Source: Companilactobacillus heilongjiangensis (lineage in GTDB: Bacteria; Bacillota; Bacilli; Lactobacillales; Lactobacillaceae). Taken from it: a DNA stretch of 64,000 nucleotides. The stretch is from NCBI RefSeq assembly GCF_000831645.3, contig NZ_CP012559.1, positions 186,001-250,000 of the forward strand, read 5' to 3'. The notes beneath the pieces are model-generated. The model saw only the letters and a program-made list of their open reading frames with translations. It searched no databases and had not been told where the DNA came from. Of the stretch, positions 26,357 to 35,661 are shown piece by piece (within the stretch, counting starts at the first letter, position 1; each line of letters opens with the position of its first letter). The translations under genes and the position numbers were made by a program.

Positions 26357-26386
26357 TTGGTATAGACCATTACACAATGTTATAAT
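26357..26386 (+). promoter_or_regulatory. nagA copy 2 promoter with overlapping NagR-type operator
   Basis: TTGGTA (26357-26362), 18-bp spacer and TATAAT (26381-26386). The -35 box lies within TTGGTATAGACCAT (26357-26370), close to the NagR/DasR box consensus, so repression by the GntR protein at 17412 is expected. Confidence 0.7.
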
Positions 26387-26418
26387 GAAATTGTTAAAAT
26401 TAGTAAGGAGACTAGAAA

Positions 26419-27579
26419 ATGTCATATTATATTCATGCTAAGAAGTTCTTTTTAAAAAACACAACTGAAAACGGTGGCTATCTAGAAGTTACCGATGACG
26501 GTAAGTTTGGTAAATTCTTTACTGCTGACGAAAAGAAGCCAGAAGGCAAGATTGTTGATTATTCAGACAAGTTTATTGCCCCAGGTCTTGTTGATACACA
26601 TATTCATGGTCTTGTTGGCCACGATGTTATGGATGACGATTTTGAAAAGTTGAACGAAATGTCAGAAGGTTTGCTTAAAGCTGGTGTAACTTCATGGTTA
26701 CCAACAACTTTGACAGCTTCACACGATCAACTAAAACACATCTGTCAAACAATCGGTGACAATTATCAAAAAGCCACTGGTGCTAAAATTCAAGGTATTC
26801 ACTTTGAAGGACCTTTCTATACTGAAAAACACAAGGGTGCCCAAAACCCTAAGTACTTCAGAGATCCTGATGCCGAAGAATTCAAAGACTGGCAAGATGC
26901 TGCTCACGGTATGATTAAGAAAATTTCTATTGCTCCTGAAAGAAAAGGTGCTCCAGAATTCGTTAAGGCCGTTGCTTCAGATGACGTTGCTGTTTACTTA
27001 GGTCACAGTGATGCTACATTTGAACAAGCTAAAGCCTGTGTTGAAGCTGGTGCTACAGGATTTACACACACATATAACGGAATGAGTGGATTAAACCACC
27101 GTCTACCAGGTATGGTTGGTGCTGCACTTTCAATGCACCTAGTTGATGACGAATTAATCTGTGATGGTCACCACGTTAACCCATTTGCTGCAAGAATCGT
27201 AATCGAAAAGAAGGGTGCTGAACATGTTGCCCTAATTACTGATTGTATGCGTGCCGGTTTGATGCCAGATGGTAACTATGTATTGGGTGAATTGCCAGTT
27301 GTAGTTGCTAATGGTACAGCAAGATTAACAGACGAAACACACAACCTTGCCGGTTCAATTCTATTGCTTAAAGATGCTATCAAGAACGTTGTTGACTGGA
27401 ACATTGCTACAGACGAAGAAGCCGTAGAAATGGCTAGTTACACAGCTGCTAAGAGTTCAAAAGTAGCTGACAAGTGTGGTATTATCGCTGACGGTAGAGA
27501 TGCCGATTTCATCGTTCTTGATGATGATATGACATTGTCAGAAACTTATCTTGATGGAGTATCAAGATACCAAGCATAG
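26419..27579 (+). CDS. nagA: N-acetylglucosamine-6-phosphate deacetylase, copy 2
   Basis: 386-aa paralogue of the enzyme at 24668 with the same metal and catalytic motifs. Differences are few and conservative, such as Val for Cys in HIHGLVGHD and Phe for Tyr in HHVNPFAAR. Ribosome site AAGGAG. It has its own promoter with a NagR-type operator, whereas no such box was seen before copy 1. The pair plus their 3' family-2 elements looks like an old tandem duplication held together by selection or gene conversion. Confidence 0.94.
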   Translation: MSYYIHAKKFFLKNTTENGGYLEVTDDGKFGKFFTADEKKPEGKIVDYSDKFIAPGLVDTHIHGLVGHDVMDDDFEKLNEMSEGLLKAGVTSWLPTTLTASHDQLKHICQTIGDNYQKATGAKIQGIHFEGPFYTEKHKGAQNPKYFRDPDAEEFKDWQDAAHGMIKKISIAPERKGAPEFVKAVASDDVAVYLGHSDATFEQAKACVEAGATGFTHTYNGMSGLNHRLPGMVGAALSMHLVDDELICDGHHVNPFAARIVIEKKGAEHVALITDCMRAGLMPDGNYVLGELPVVVANGTARLTDETHNLAGSILLLKDAIKNVVDWNIATDEEAVEMASYTAAKSSKVADKCGIIADGRDADFIVLDDDMTLSETYLDGVSRYQA

Positions 27580-27581
27580 GT

Positions 27582-27706
27582 AGAGAGTGGAGCAAGCCTG
27601 GGAATTCCCGAGCATTTGCGTAGCTTCACGAATTATCCGTGTACCTTGCGGATGATTTGGGAAGCTATGCAAAGCGGAAGAAATTGGCTTGCGGAACTCG
27701 TTTTAG
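27582..27706 (+). repeat. Family-2 structured repeat, copy 2a
   Basis: Begins 2 bp after the nagA copy 2 stop. The inner stem is the same as in copy 1, but the outer stem is GCAAGCC/GGCTTGC in place of ACAGGGC/GCCCTGT: both sides changed together. Confidence 0.8.
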
Positions 27707-27767
27707 GTAGAGAGTGGAGACAGGGAGTTGCCCTTGTGTAGCTCGTTTTAGAGCCACTGCCTATATA
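27707..27767 (+). repeat. Family-2 repeat, copy 2b, internally deleted
   Basis: Short derivative that has the GAGAGTGGAGACAGG start and the TTGCCCTTGTGTAGCTCGTT end joined without the inner stems. It ends with the same GAGCCACTGCC tail as copy 1. Confidence 0.75.
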
Positions 27768-27806
27768 AAAATAACCAAACCGATAAAATAATCACAAGAA
27801 TCCCAT

Positions 27807-27842
27807 AAAACCGAGGATACATATTGTACTCTCGGTTTTTTT
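27807..27842 (+). terminator. Terminator of nagA copy 2
   Basis: AAAACCGAG ... CTCGGTTTTTTT; the loop is about 16 bases. Confidence 0.85.
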
Positions 27843-27886
27843 GTACCTCGTATATTGTTGTATACTCTACTTATTGGAGGATTACT

Positions 27887-28630
27887 ATGGATAAAAAAAT
27901 TATTGCTCATAGAGGAATACCAACCTTAGCTCCAGAGAATACGATGGCTGCTTTTAATGTGGTCGTTAATCATGATGTTAAATGGATTGAGACTGATCTA
28001 AGCATTACTAAGGATGAAAAGGTCTTTGTGATTCACGATGACAAATTGAATCGTACGACTAACCAATCTGGTTCGATCGAAACAGTGGACAGTTCCACAG
28101 TTGAATCTGCTGATGCCGGATATTGGTTTGCCGAAAAGTATCGTGGGGAAAAGGTTCCAACACTAGATCAATTGATTGATTTTCTAAATATCCACAAAAT
28201 AAATGCTAATATCGAGCTAAAAGGTGTTGTAGGGGACAATGCTAATTATTTGGCTGACCGATTAGTTGAAGAATTTTCGAAAGCTTTGGACAGATTGGAT
28301 GATCACGTTGAATTGATTATCTCTAGTTTCAATCCAATTATGCTTGAGAAAATGTATAAATTAAGACCTGAATTGAAATACGCTGTTTTGTTCAGCCGAG
28401 CAACTTTAGGTGACGATTGGAATTTAGTAATGCAAGCTTGTCATGCTAAAATCGTTCATCCAGACAGTTCAGGTTTAACTGAAGATAAAGTAAAACAAAT
28501 GAAAGATTACGGTTATGAAATCAACGTTTGGACAGTTGATGACATCAATCGCGCACAACAACTATTGAGCTGGGGTGTCGATGGAGTTATCACAAACATT
28601 GCTGACCGCATGAGCTTCTTAGAAAAATAA
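27887..28630 (+). CDS. Glycerophosphodiester phosphodiesterase
   Basis: 247-aa GDPD enzyme of the TIM-barrel type that releases glycerol-3-phosphate from glycerophosphodiesters or teichoic acid fragments. Seen: IIAHRGIPTLAPENT (catalytic His and metal ligands), ETDLSITKDEKVFVIHDD, then IELKG and a C-terminal INVWTVDD. No signal peptide, so it acts in the cytoplasm. ATG 27887 follows GGAGG at ideal spacing. Single-gene transcript between two terminators. Confidence 0.93.
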   Translation: MDKKIIAHRGIPTLAPENTMAAFNVVVNHDVKWIETDLSITKDEKVFVIHDDKLNRTTNQSGSIETVDSSTVESADAGYWFAEKYRGEKVPTLDQLIDFLNIHKINANIELKGVVGDNANYLADRLVEEFSKALDRLDDHVELIISSFNPIMLEKMYKLRPELKYAVLFSRATLGDDWNLVMQACHAKIVHPDSSGLTEDKVKQMKDYGYEINVWTVDDINRAQQLLSWGVDGVITNIADRMSFLEK

Positions 28631-28641
28631 ACACAAAAATG

Positions 28642-28689
28642 ACCTCGGGATTCAGTGCACAGACTGAAATTTATCCCGGGGCCTTTTTG
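28642..28689 (+). terminator. Terminator of the GDPD gene
   Basis: CCTCGGGATTCAGT and ACTGAAATTTATCCCGGGG pair, followed by a T-run. Confidence 0.88.
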
Positions 28690-28722
28690 TCTAGACTAAG
28701 TTGTCTTTTCGGAGGATTCATT

Positions 28723-28822
28723 ATGAAAATTAATAGCTTACTGGTTTTTAAAAGGGGCAGAAACTTACTCCAAATACAATATTTATGAATTAACATGGAT
28801 CGATATTGCAAAACTCAAATAA
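28723..28822 (+). pseudogene. Short frameshifted gene remnant
   Basis: A strong GGAGG site precedes ATG 28723, but that frame stops after 22 codons. The +1 frame reads on as a coherent sequence (YWFLKGAETYSKYNIYELTW ...) to TAA at 28822. One missing A in the AAAA after the ATG would join the two into a 33-residue protein. It may be a decayed small gene. No family recognised. Confidence 0.35.
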
Positions 28823-29059
28823 ATTTTTGATTTTGCCTCATCTCGATTCAATTTAATTTGTAAAACTATTCCCATTCATTACAACCACCGCAACTGCGAC
28901 CTTTTTAAATCGCGAATGTCTTGGTAGATGTACGCTCACTTTCGTGAGACTCCGAAGAAGAGGAATTACTCTAGTTCGTTTCTTTTCTTCTTAATGCTAA
29001 GTATAAACATTTTGAGACGTTATCCAATTTAATGCGTGTGAATTGTACCGTTTGTCATT
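28823..29059. other. Non-coding stretch
   Basis: No gene seen. It contains a small hairpin CTCAC TTTC GTGAG near 28939-28952 and short broken frames that could be old mobile-element debris; nothing can be named. Confidence 0.3.
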
Positions 29060-31039
29060 TCAACTTGGTGCTTGTATAACGGTCCACGTAATGTTTGCTG
29101 AATAGTTTCCAGGGGTCAGGTTATTGAAGTTATCGACGTGCAAAAGAAGTCCATGATTCCTATCCCAATGAATTGGATCAATTGGAAAGTTGGGTTTAAG
29201 TGTGGCTATTTGAGTCATATCTTTTATGTCGTTAGCACTTCCGTCAGATTTATAAAAAATCAAATGGAATGGTAGTATGTTTTTGCTTTTGTCCATAAAA
29301 TTAGAGGTTTGTTGTAGATATACAGATATACCCTTTGATTTATCTTTTCTTTGGTCGTCAAATGTAATGGGAATATTAGAAGATGTTCTATGTTTTATGT
29401 GATTCTGGTCAAAGTAGGTTATTGGTTCAAATACAATATTTTTAGGATGAAGTTCAATACTATCGGAAGTGTACTTTAAAGATAACTCTGGACCAACAGC
29501 AGTATGATAACCATTTTGGACATATGTATATGTTGGATGAAATATTAATGTTTGGCTCTTTTCTATAATTGTAGAATTGATTCTTACTTGAATCTTCCTT
29601 GTCTCTTTGGACTTTAGTGTTGGTATTTTAAATGTCAGATGTTTGAAATTTTCACCTATCTGAATTTCAGGTGACTCAATACTACCATCGAGCAAAATGG
29701 AGTCTTTATTTGTGTCAGTATATTTGGATATTAAGATACTTAATGTGGAGTCCTTGATGTCATTATTACTATAATTACTGAGAATAAAGTCATATGATAC
29801 TTCATCATGTGAGGAAATATTTGAAAGATTGATATTCTTATCATTTTCATCATAATTAATGCCATTATGAATACTAGTTGAGAAATCAATATTAGAAGTC
29901 TCAGGTGAGTGAACTATCAATCTTGCAGGGTTAGTCGTATAGCTTTGTTCTTCATTATTAATCGATGTTTTAATAGTCGCACGATATAAGTCGCCGTCGT
30001 CTGAAAGAGAAACATCGGAAGTTTTAAACTCAAATTTATTATCAGATTTATTTGAAGATGAGATGTCTTGATATTTATCTGTTCCTTTTTTCTTACATTC
30101 CCAAGTAATATTAATATTATCAGTAGCTATTCTACTCTTGGGAGAGTTAATACCCTGAATTTCAAATAAGGCTGAATTTCCAACTGAAGCGTGCGTATCA
30201 AGTAAACCACCACCGACGTTTATTTTTTTAGCCATATGTACAAGCTCAGTTTCTTGCAAGTCATGATTGGCTGTGGCGTGTACTTCAATTTCACCAGACT
30301 GATTATCCTCATCTGAAACTAGATTTGCTTTTATTTGTCCATTATCACCAATTTCAGCTAATTTATCATTTTGAACGAGCGACCATTTGACTTGTTCAGT
30401 TGAATTGGTGGGTTTTATTATCGCCGAGGCGTATGTAGAATTATCGTTGAAAAAGTTACGTTTATTATAAATATAATCTGAGCTAGTTTTTATATCAATA
30501 GAATCTACTTTAACTCTATTTTTTGTGACAATTACCTTTGCGACTTTGGTGTACATATTATTTTGATATGGGTAAAAGGGATTAAGCAAGTTTTGAATGT
30601 AATATGTTATTTTAAGCTGAAACCAATAAGTCCCCTCCTGATGAGGAGTGAACTTTAAGGTATTTGATTTTGCCCCTTCAATATCATTCCAGGTTTTGTT
30701 GGGAGTGACCATCGACCATTGATAATCAAGAGCCGACTTAAGTCCACCACTTGCAAAATCCAAGGGGGTTCTTTCACCATCGGCAGAAATATTAACTGTA
30801 TCTCCCAAAGTGACATTATAGTTATCTTGGACTTGCTTGGATATGCCAGTACTCGTCACAAGAATTCCGACTTTATTTGCCATAGGTGAGGGCTCACCAA
30901 AGCCGCTTGGTGCGTCAGTAATATAAGTAGAATCGATCCTTGCATCAAAATCATTGACTGACAATGCCATTAGAATTGGTAAAAATAAAAATAGTAGAGT
31001 TAATTTAATTCCCCGTTTAATGGTTCCAGATGAAAGCAT
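29060..31039 (-). CDS. Large secreted surface protein with WxL-like C-terminus, copy 1
   Basis: 659-aa exported protein. From ATG 31039 (GGGAGG upstream) there is a signal peptide (KRGIKLTLLFLFLPILMALS). Then come Ig-like and Big_2-like beta regions (IYNKRNFF ... KWSLVQNDKLAEIGDNGQI) and a GGGLLDTHASVGNSALF module. The final 150 residues resemble a WxL cell-wall binding domain and end ANITWTVIQAPS. The usual first WxL motif is not clear, so binding is uncertain. It is a tandem paralogue of the next gene. It probably binds peptidoglycan or a partner surface protein outside the cell. Confidence 0.75.
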   Translation of the reverse strand: MLSSGTIKRGIKLTLLFLFLPILMALSVNDFDARIDSTYITDAPSGFGEPSPMANKVGILVTSTGISKQVQDNYNVTLGDTVNISADGERTPLDFASGGLKSALDYQWSMVTPNKTWNDIEGAKSNTLKFTPHQEGTYWFQLKITYYIQNLLNPFYPYQNNMYTKVAKVIVTKNRVKVDSIDIKTSSDYIYNKRNFFNDNSTYASAIIKPTNSTEQVKWSLVQNDKLAEIGDNGQIKANLVSDEDNQSGEIEVHATANHDLQETELVHMAKKINVGGGLLDTHASVGNSALFEIQGINSPKSRIATDNINITWECKKKGTDKYQDISSSNKSDNKFEFKTSDVSLSDDGDLYRATIKTSINNEEQSYTTNPARLIVHSPETSNIDFSTSIHNGINYDENDKNINLSNISSHDEVSYDFILSNYSNNDIKDSTLSILISKYTDTNKDSILLDGSIESPEIQIGENFKHLTFKIPTLKSKETRKIQVRINSTIIEKSQTLIFHPTYTYVQNGYHTAVGPELSLKYTSDSIELHPKNIVFEPITYFDQNHIKHRTSSNIPITFDDQRKDKSKGISVYLQQTSNFMDKSKNILPFHLIFYKSDGSANDIKDMTQIATLKPNFPIDPIHWDRNHGLLLHVDNFNNLTPGNYSANITWTVIQAPS

Positions 31040-31148
31040 AATATTTCCTCCCACAAGAATATATATACCAATATCAATAATATAGGAAAACTAAAAATGG
31101 AGATACCAAATATCACAGGTTGTGGTTTAAATTTCTGATTAAATAAAT

Positions 31149-31186
31149 AGACCATGAAATCGTCGAGATTTCATGGTCCTTTTTTA
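31149..31186. terminator. Hairpin between the two surface-protein genes
   Basis: GACCATGAAATC GTCGA GATTTCATGGTC, a perfect 12-bp stem. The T-run is best on the plus strand; the minus side is T-rich (TATTTATTT), so it probably ends transcription of the gene at 31191 and may act both ways. Confidence 0.7.
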
Positions 31187-31190
31187 AAAT

Positions 31191-33161
31191 TTATAAACTA
31201 TTTTCAAAATGCCAAATAATTGAGGTACTGTATTTTCCGGCAAACATCGGACTGTCGTCAACATGTAGCAATAATCCCTCAGTTTTATTCCAAGCAATTG
31301 ATGCTAACTCATCACCAATTTGGGAAGAGGAAACCGGTACTTTATCGTTAATAATATTTTGAAACGAGCCATTTTGATAATAGCGTAAGCTCACTGGCAG
31401 CACAGTTCCAGAGGCCTCGTGGGTGAATTCATCTTGCTGTGAAACATACACATTCATGGCATCTTTATTCCGTCGATTGTCGGAAATATCCACAATATTA
31501 TTGGGATTATTGATTTTGTCAGGGCGATATTTCAGGATGTTCTTTTTATATGAAATGATTGTGCCATAATCGATATTTTGAATGTTGGTTTCAAGCTGGT
31601 TAGAAATATAGTTGATAACTTCATTGCGTGCTTCTCGTCGATAAAGGTTTCCATCATTATCGGTTCCATAAACGTAAGGAGTAGATTGGAAAGTATCTTG
31701 TTGGGTGATGTTTTGAGCGGTCGTTTTAACTTCAATTTCAATTTGGCCGTTGGTATTTATATTGCCAATATTCATGACCAAATTGTCGGAGTTGTCGTCA
31801 TCTTCAGGGATGATTTCATACTGATCTTCGGTCAATTCAGTGCCACCAACTATGACCGAATTAACTTTGGTACCTTGGCGCATGGGAATTACATAATAAC
31901 CATTTTTCAGCAATCCTTCAGAACTCTGATTGGTCAAAGTATCGTGATAGGTAATATTGTCATTGTTGATAACTTTGTTGAGGATTAAATCGGTATCTTC
32001 AGAATCGGTATACGTTTCATTGTCCAAAGTATTGTTAATATCAATATCTGGTTCTCCAGATGGAATGACAGTTAACTTAGCTTTGTTAGAGGTAATGGTC
32101 TTAGTAATTTTACCCGATTTCAAAGTGATGACAGCTTGAAAATAGGATTCATCGTCATCCATGCTCGCAATGTCAGTAACGTAAGTTGTATCTTCACCGG
32201 TTGCCACTTTAACTTTATTATCGGAGCCAGGCAGATATTTGTACCAATCAATCGTGATAGTACCTGTATCGTCGTCATCTTCATCAGCGTCGCCACCGGT
32301 ATTACCTTTCAAATCGAAAGTGGCGCTATTACCTGATTTAACAGTTTGATCATCGAGCCCACCTCCAATTTCGACTTTCTGAGAACCCGTGGCAGGGGGA
32401 CTATTTTTATTTGTGATGGTTGCAGTTACAGTAACTACACCTGAATTACCCTTGTTATTGGCAGTAATTTGCCCGTCTTCATCAATCGTTGCCAAATCAG
32501 GGTTATCAATAGACCAAGTCAAATTTCCGGTGGCGTTAGTTGGGTTAGGCTTGGCGTGTGCGTAAGTAGTGTTGGATAATTCGTCACTTGTGTTGTAAAG
32601 GTAATCGTCATCAACAGTAACGTCAATCGACAAGGCATCGACAGCTTCGGAAAGCGCGTGAACCGCAGTGACTTGGGAATAAAGGTGAGTTTTTAAATAC
32701 CAGGTTAGGTATGTGTAGTATTGCGTATCCAATTGATACCAAGTCGTTCCCGTCTCAGTTGGCGTAACTGTAAAATTCTTTTTTTGACCGTTGTCATCTT
32801 TATCAACTTCAGTCCAAGTCAGTCCGTCAGTTGTCTTCCACCAGCGGAAATGGATACCGTCAAGGGCACCAGTGATGGCCGCCCAAACAGAACGACCAGT
32901 ATTGGTACGGATTGTCACGGAATCTTCAACAGTTGTGTAGTAATTTTCTTGAGGCTGTAAATTGTAACCACTAGTCAACCAAATACCGATGAATTTCTTA
33001 GGTGACTTAGTCGGTTTGAATTTTGGTTGAACAACAATTTCTTCATCATCAGCTTTAATTTTGTGATTGGTCGCAGTGGTCGCAAACATTAGTAAAGTGA
33101 TGGGGAATAATAGTAGTAAAAATGATTTTATAATTGTTTTGGTATATTTGTGATGTTTCAT
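31191..33161 (-). CDS. Large secreted surface protein with WxL-like C-terminus, copy 2
   Basis: 656-aa paralogue of the preceding protein. Signal peptide at 1-38 (KSFLLLLFPITLLMFATTA, cut near KADD). It shares the module order: a W-rich beta domain, Big_2-like NLTWSIDNPDLATIDEDGQI, a GGGLDDQTVKSGNSATF module with an acidic insert (DADEDDDDTG), a DUF11-like domain and a WxL-like end (KYSTSIIWHFENSL). The terminal motif is more degenerate than in copy 1. AGGAG-like site before the ATG. Pairs of such proteins often lie in surface clusters; no LPXTG anchor is present. Confidence 0.78.
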   Translation of the reverse strand: MKHHKYTKTIIKSFLLLLFPITLLMFATTATNHKIKADDEEIVVQPKFKPTKSPKKFIGIWLTSGYNLQPQENYYTTVEDSVTIRTNTGRSVWAAITGALDGIHFRWWKTTDGLTWTEVDKDDNGQKKNFTVTPTETGTTWYQLDTQYYTYLTWYLKTHLYSQVTAVHALSEAVDALSIDVTVDDDYLYNTSDELSNTTYAHAKPNPTNATGNLTWSIDNPDLATIDEDGQITANNKGNSGVVTVTATITNKNSPPATGSQKVEIGGGLDDQTVKSGNSATFDLKGNTGGDADEDDDDTGTITIDWYKYLPGSDNKVKVATGEDTTYVTDIASMDDDESYFQAVITLKSGKITKTITSNKAKLTVIPSGEPDIDINNTLDNETYTDSEDTDLILNKVINNDNITYHDTLTNQSSEGLLKNGYYVIPMRQGTKVNSVIVGGTELTEDQYEIIPEDDDNSDNLVMNIGNINTNGQIEIEVKTTAQNITQQDTFQSTPYVYGTDNDGNLYRREARNEVINYISNQLETNIQNIDYGTIISYKKNILKYRPDKINNPNNIVDISDNRRNKDAMNVYVSQQDEFTHEASGTVLPVSLRYYQNGSFQNIINDKVPVSSSQIGDELASIAWNKTEGLLLHVDDSPMFAGKYSTSIIWHFENSL

Positions 33162-33267
33162 AGGAGCACCTCCAATATACTGGGCAATGTAAGTATATCG
33201 AAAATTGTTTAAACAAATAGTGAGATATTGGTAAAATTATTTGTTGAAATATGAATAAAAATTATGT

Positions 33268-33459
33268 TGCCGCCTCCGGTTTCGAGGAAGAATAGGATCC
33301 TGCTGTGTGGACCGGCTCGAGCCAAAGGGCGGTCTCGACCCTCGATTTTGAGCTTCGCATAGACCGCGAATCTCAAAATTCGTCCTGTGATATAAGGGCT
33401 AAACGCCCTTACATCACAACCACTGCTGGCTCCTATTCTTCCTCGAAATCTCCGGCTAG
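33268..33459 (-). repeat. Cloverleaf repeat copy 10, class B
   Basis: Complete reverse copy in the promoter-side gap of the surface-protein gene. Arms TTTCGAGGAAGAATAGGA and TCCTATTCTTCCTCGAAA pair exactly. Partner of copy 11 (class A). Confidence 0.92.
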
Positions 33460-33610
33460 TTTAGTTAGTGATAATAGTGAATGATTGGGAAAATATATTT
33501 AATTAATTATGTTTTATAGGTTGCTTCATAATGTCTAGGCAAACAAAAAAAGACACCGAAGTAAAGACGGCATCTTTTTAAATGATTTAAAGTTTTTTTA
33601 AAAAATTAGA
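33460..33610. other. Spacer of the copy 10/11 pair
   Basis: 151 bp, AT-rich, containing the terminator at 33544-33580; no gene. Confidence 0.4.
33544..33580 (-). terminator. Terminator in the copy 10/11 spacer
   Basis: On the minus strand AAAGATGCCGTC and TTCGGTGTCTTT form a stem followed by T. It could serve the zinc-ribbon gene at 33797, whose transcript would then include repeat copy 11. Confidence 0.65.
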
Positions 33611-33794
33611 TTAGTTGGAAGAGCTGAGAGTATTTATCAGCAGCAAAAGTGGCGTTAGAACTTTAACATTACACCACCGGACGTGTTGGAGACTTTCCGG
33701 TTTTTGGAAAGGCTTCAACCGAGGCCCGAGACCGAACTTTGGCTCGGACCGTGCCGCGCAGCAGATGAATACTCTCAGCTCTGGAAACGGCAAA
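33611..33794 (+). repeat. Cloverleaf repeat copy 11, class A
   Basis: Complete forward copy whose GGCAAAT end touches the stop codon of the minus-strand zinc-ribbon gene (3 bp). Arms GCTGAGAGTATTTATC and GATGAATACTCTCAGC pair. One hairpin (GTGGCGTTAGAACTTTAACATT) has lost a few bases. Confidence 0.9.
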
Positions 33795-33796
33795 TA

Positions 33797-35161
33797 TTAT
33801 TTAATTCTAGGACGTAAACTGTAAGCCATAATCAATGAAATAACTGATGTGGCTAACAATACGTAGAAGCTCATTCCGAATGAACGGCTAGCATTGATAA
33901 CAACTTGGCCAGTGATTGCTGAAGAGTTTACCAAACCTGCATTCAAAGCAGCGTACAAGGCTGCATAGAGAATTGTTGGTAGGAAGGTAAAGATTCTAAC
34001 CAAACGGATACTACCACGTGATCTGAAGCAACCAGCTATCAAAGCGATGACTGGTGAAAGGAAACAGATTAAACGGATAGCTGAGAATCCATTAGTGATC
34101 CAAGTTGGCTGTGCACCCAAGTTATTAGCAGTGTAATTAGCAGCGTTGGCGATGGTTCCAGAAAGTGAAAGTCCATCTAAGAATGGACCAGCAACTGAGG
34201 CGATAAATCCGATGATTGATGAGAAAATAATAATCTTTTGTGTTGTCGTCTTGTGATTTGGTTGAAGACGATCAGCTGGACGGTCAAATTTATCGTGGCG
34301 TTCCTTCTTTTGCTTAGCAGGACGCTCGTTGTAAGTCTCTGTTGCAGGATTTGAATTGCCATTATTAGAATCTTTTTTCAAAGATGTTTCTCGCTTGAGG
34401 GCTTTATTAGCGCCGACTTCATTACCGTGACGTAATTGTGAAAGCAAGAACCAAAGAATAATAACGATGGCTAAGGCGATATAACCGTAATTTCTCTTAA
34501 CTACTAAAAGAATAGCTGTGATGATAACGGCAAATATACTGACATAGACGTTGTTTTTCGCAAATTTCATCATATTGTGTATAAAACCATCGTTAGGGTC
34601 GACTGCTTCGGCCTTTCTCTTAGCTTCAGCGGCACGCTTTTCACTCTCAGTTGGTTCAAAGGGATTGCCAATTGGATCCTTGATAGGGTCGTTAAAAGTC
34701 TTTTTAAAGGTATCCTCGTGTTCAGCAGCTTTATAAGGCTTTTGTGAGATAGGATTGAAATCATTTTTACTGTAAACCTGTGTCTTATCATCGACAGGTT
34801 CAGATGCACTCGACTTGCTGAAAGATGAACGATTGGATCCTTCATAAGTCTTCATAGCAGGCTCTGGATCGGGACGAACAGCTTTTGGCTTTGGTTGTTG
34901 AACAGGTGCTGGTTTAGGATTATCAACTGAACCATATTCACGTTCCTGAGCAGGAGCTTGTTGTAAATGAGGCTTTGGAGCAGGCTTTTCAGTAGGTTCT
35001 TCTTGATTTAATTCATTTTCAATTTCAGACAATGAGCGAACTGAATCATCATCTTTTTCGTTATTTGTATTTTCAGTGTTTTTCTTTTTAAGGGCCCAAC
35101 CACAGTTATCACAGAACTTTTGATCTGGTTCTACTTTGTGGCCACAATTTGGACAAAACAT
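33797..35161 (-). CDS. Zinc-ribbon multi-pass membrane protein
   Basis: 454-aa protein. The N-terminal zinc ribbon has cysteines at 3, 6, 17 and 20 (CPNC ... CDNC). A long low-complexity linker (about 30-195) rich in Pro, Glu, Lys and Ser follows. Then come two membrane segments (about 205-240), a charged loop and four more segments from about 310 to the end. ATG 35161 is fixed by GGAGG just upstream. Such proteins are frequent in lactobacilli and their role is unknown; regulation of or scaffolding for envelope proteins is possible. Confidence 0.8.
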   Translation of the reverse strand: MFCPNCGHKVEPDQKFCDNCGWALKKKNTENTNNEKDDDSVRSLSEIENELNQEEPTEKPAPKPHLQQAPAQEREYGSVDNPKPAPVQQPKPKAVRPDPEPAMKTYEGSNRSSFSKSSASEPVDDKTQVYSKNDFNPISQKPYKAAEHEDTFKKTFNDPIKDPIGNPFEPTESEKRAAEAKRKAEAVDPNDGFIHNMMKFAKNNVYVSIFAVIITAILLVVKRNYGYIALAIVIILWFLLSQLRHGNEVGANKALKRETSLKKDSNNGNSNPATETYNERPAKQKKERHDKFDRPADRLQPNHKTTTQKIIIFSSIIGFIASVAGPFLDGLSLSGTIANAANYTANNLGAQPTWITNGFSAIRLICFLSPVIALIAGCFRSRGSIRLVRIFTFLPTILYAALYAALNAGLVNSSAITGQVVINASRSFGMSFYVLLATSVISLIMAYSLRPRIK

Positions 35162-35318
35162 ATACGCATTCCTCCAGTATGTTGACAAAACAAGTATACA
35201 AGACAACTCTTTCTATAGGAAGACATTAGGTGAAAGTTCACAGAAAGGTCACATGTTGTATATCCGAAACTCAATTATACAAAATTTTCCTAAACTTTGC
35301 TTAAAATTCTTTTTGAAG

Positions 35319-35511
35319 GCCGTCTACAGAGCTGAGAGTATTCATCTGCTATGCGGACCGGTCCGAGCCGAAGGGCGGTCTCGAACCTCGGTTTGAAGCC
35401 TTACCACAGATCGGTAAGTCTCCAAACTCGCCCGGTGGCGTAAGAACGGCAAGAACGGCCGTCCTAACGCCACACCCACAGCGGATGAATACTCTCAGCT
35501 CTTCCGACTAA
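35319..35511 (-). repeat. Cloverleaf repeat copy 12, class A
   Basis: Complete reverse copy upstream of the zinc-ribbon gene. Arms GCTGAGAGTATTCATC and GATGAATACTCTCAGC pair; inner CTTACC and GGTAAG. Partner of copy 13 (class B). Confidence 0.92.
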
Positions 35512-35661
35512 TTTCAATATTATATATTGCGTGGACTATAAATAGATTTATATATAATTTTACCTTTTAATTTCATCTAAAATATTTTGATCATATATAA
35601 ATTTGAGAGGTATTAAATCGTATCTGAATAATTTCAAATATCCCAAATTATTAAAACAAAC
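35512..35661. other. AT-rich spacer of the copy 12/13 pair
   Basis: 150 bp with very high A+T and no gene; short ATATAT-type dyads only. Confidence 0.4.
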
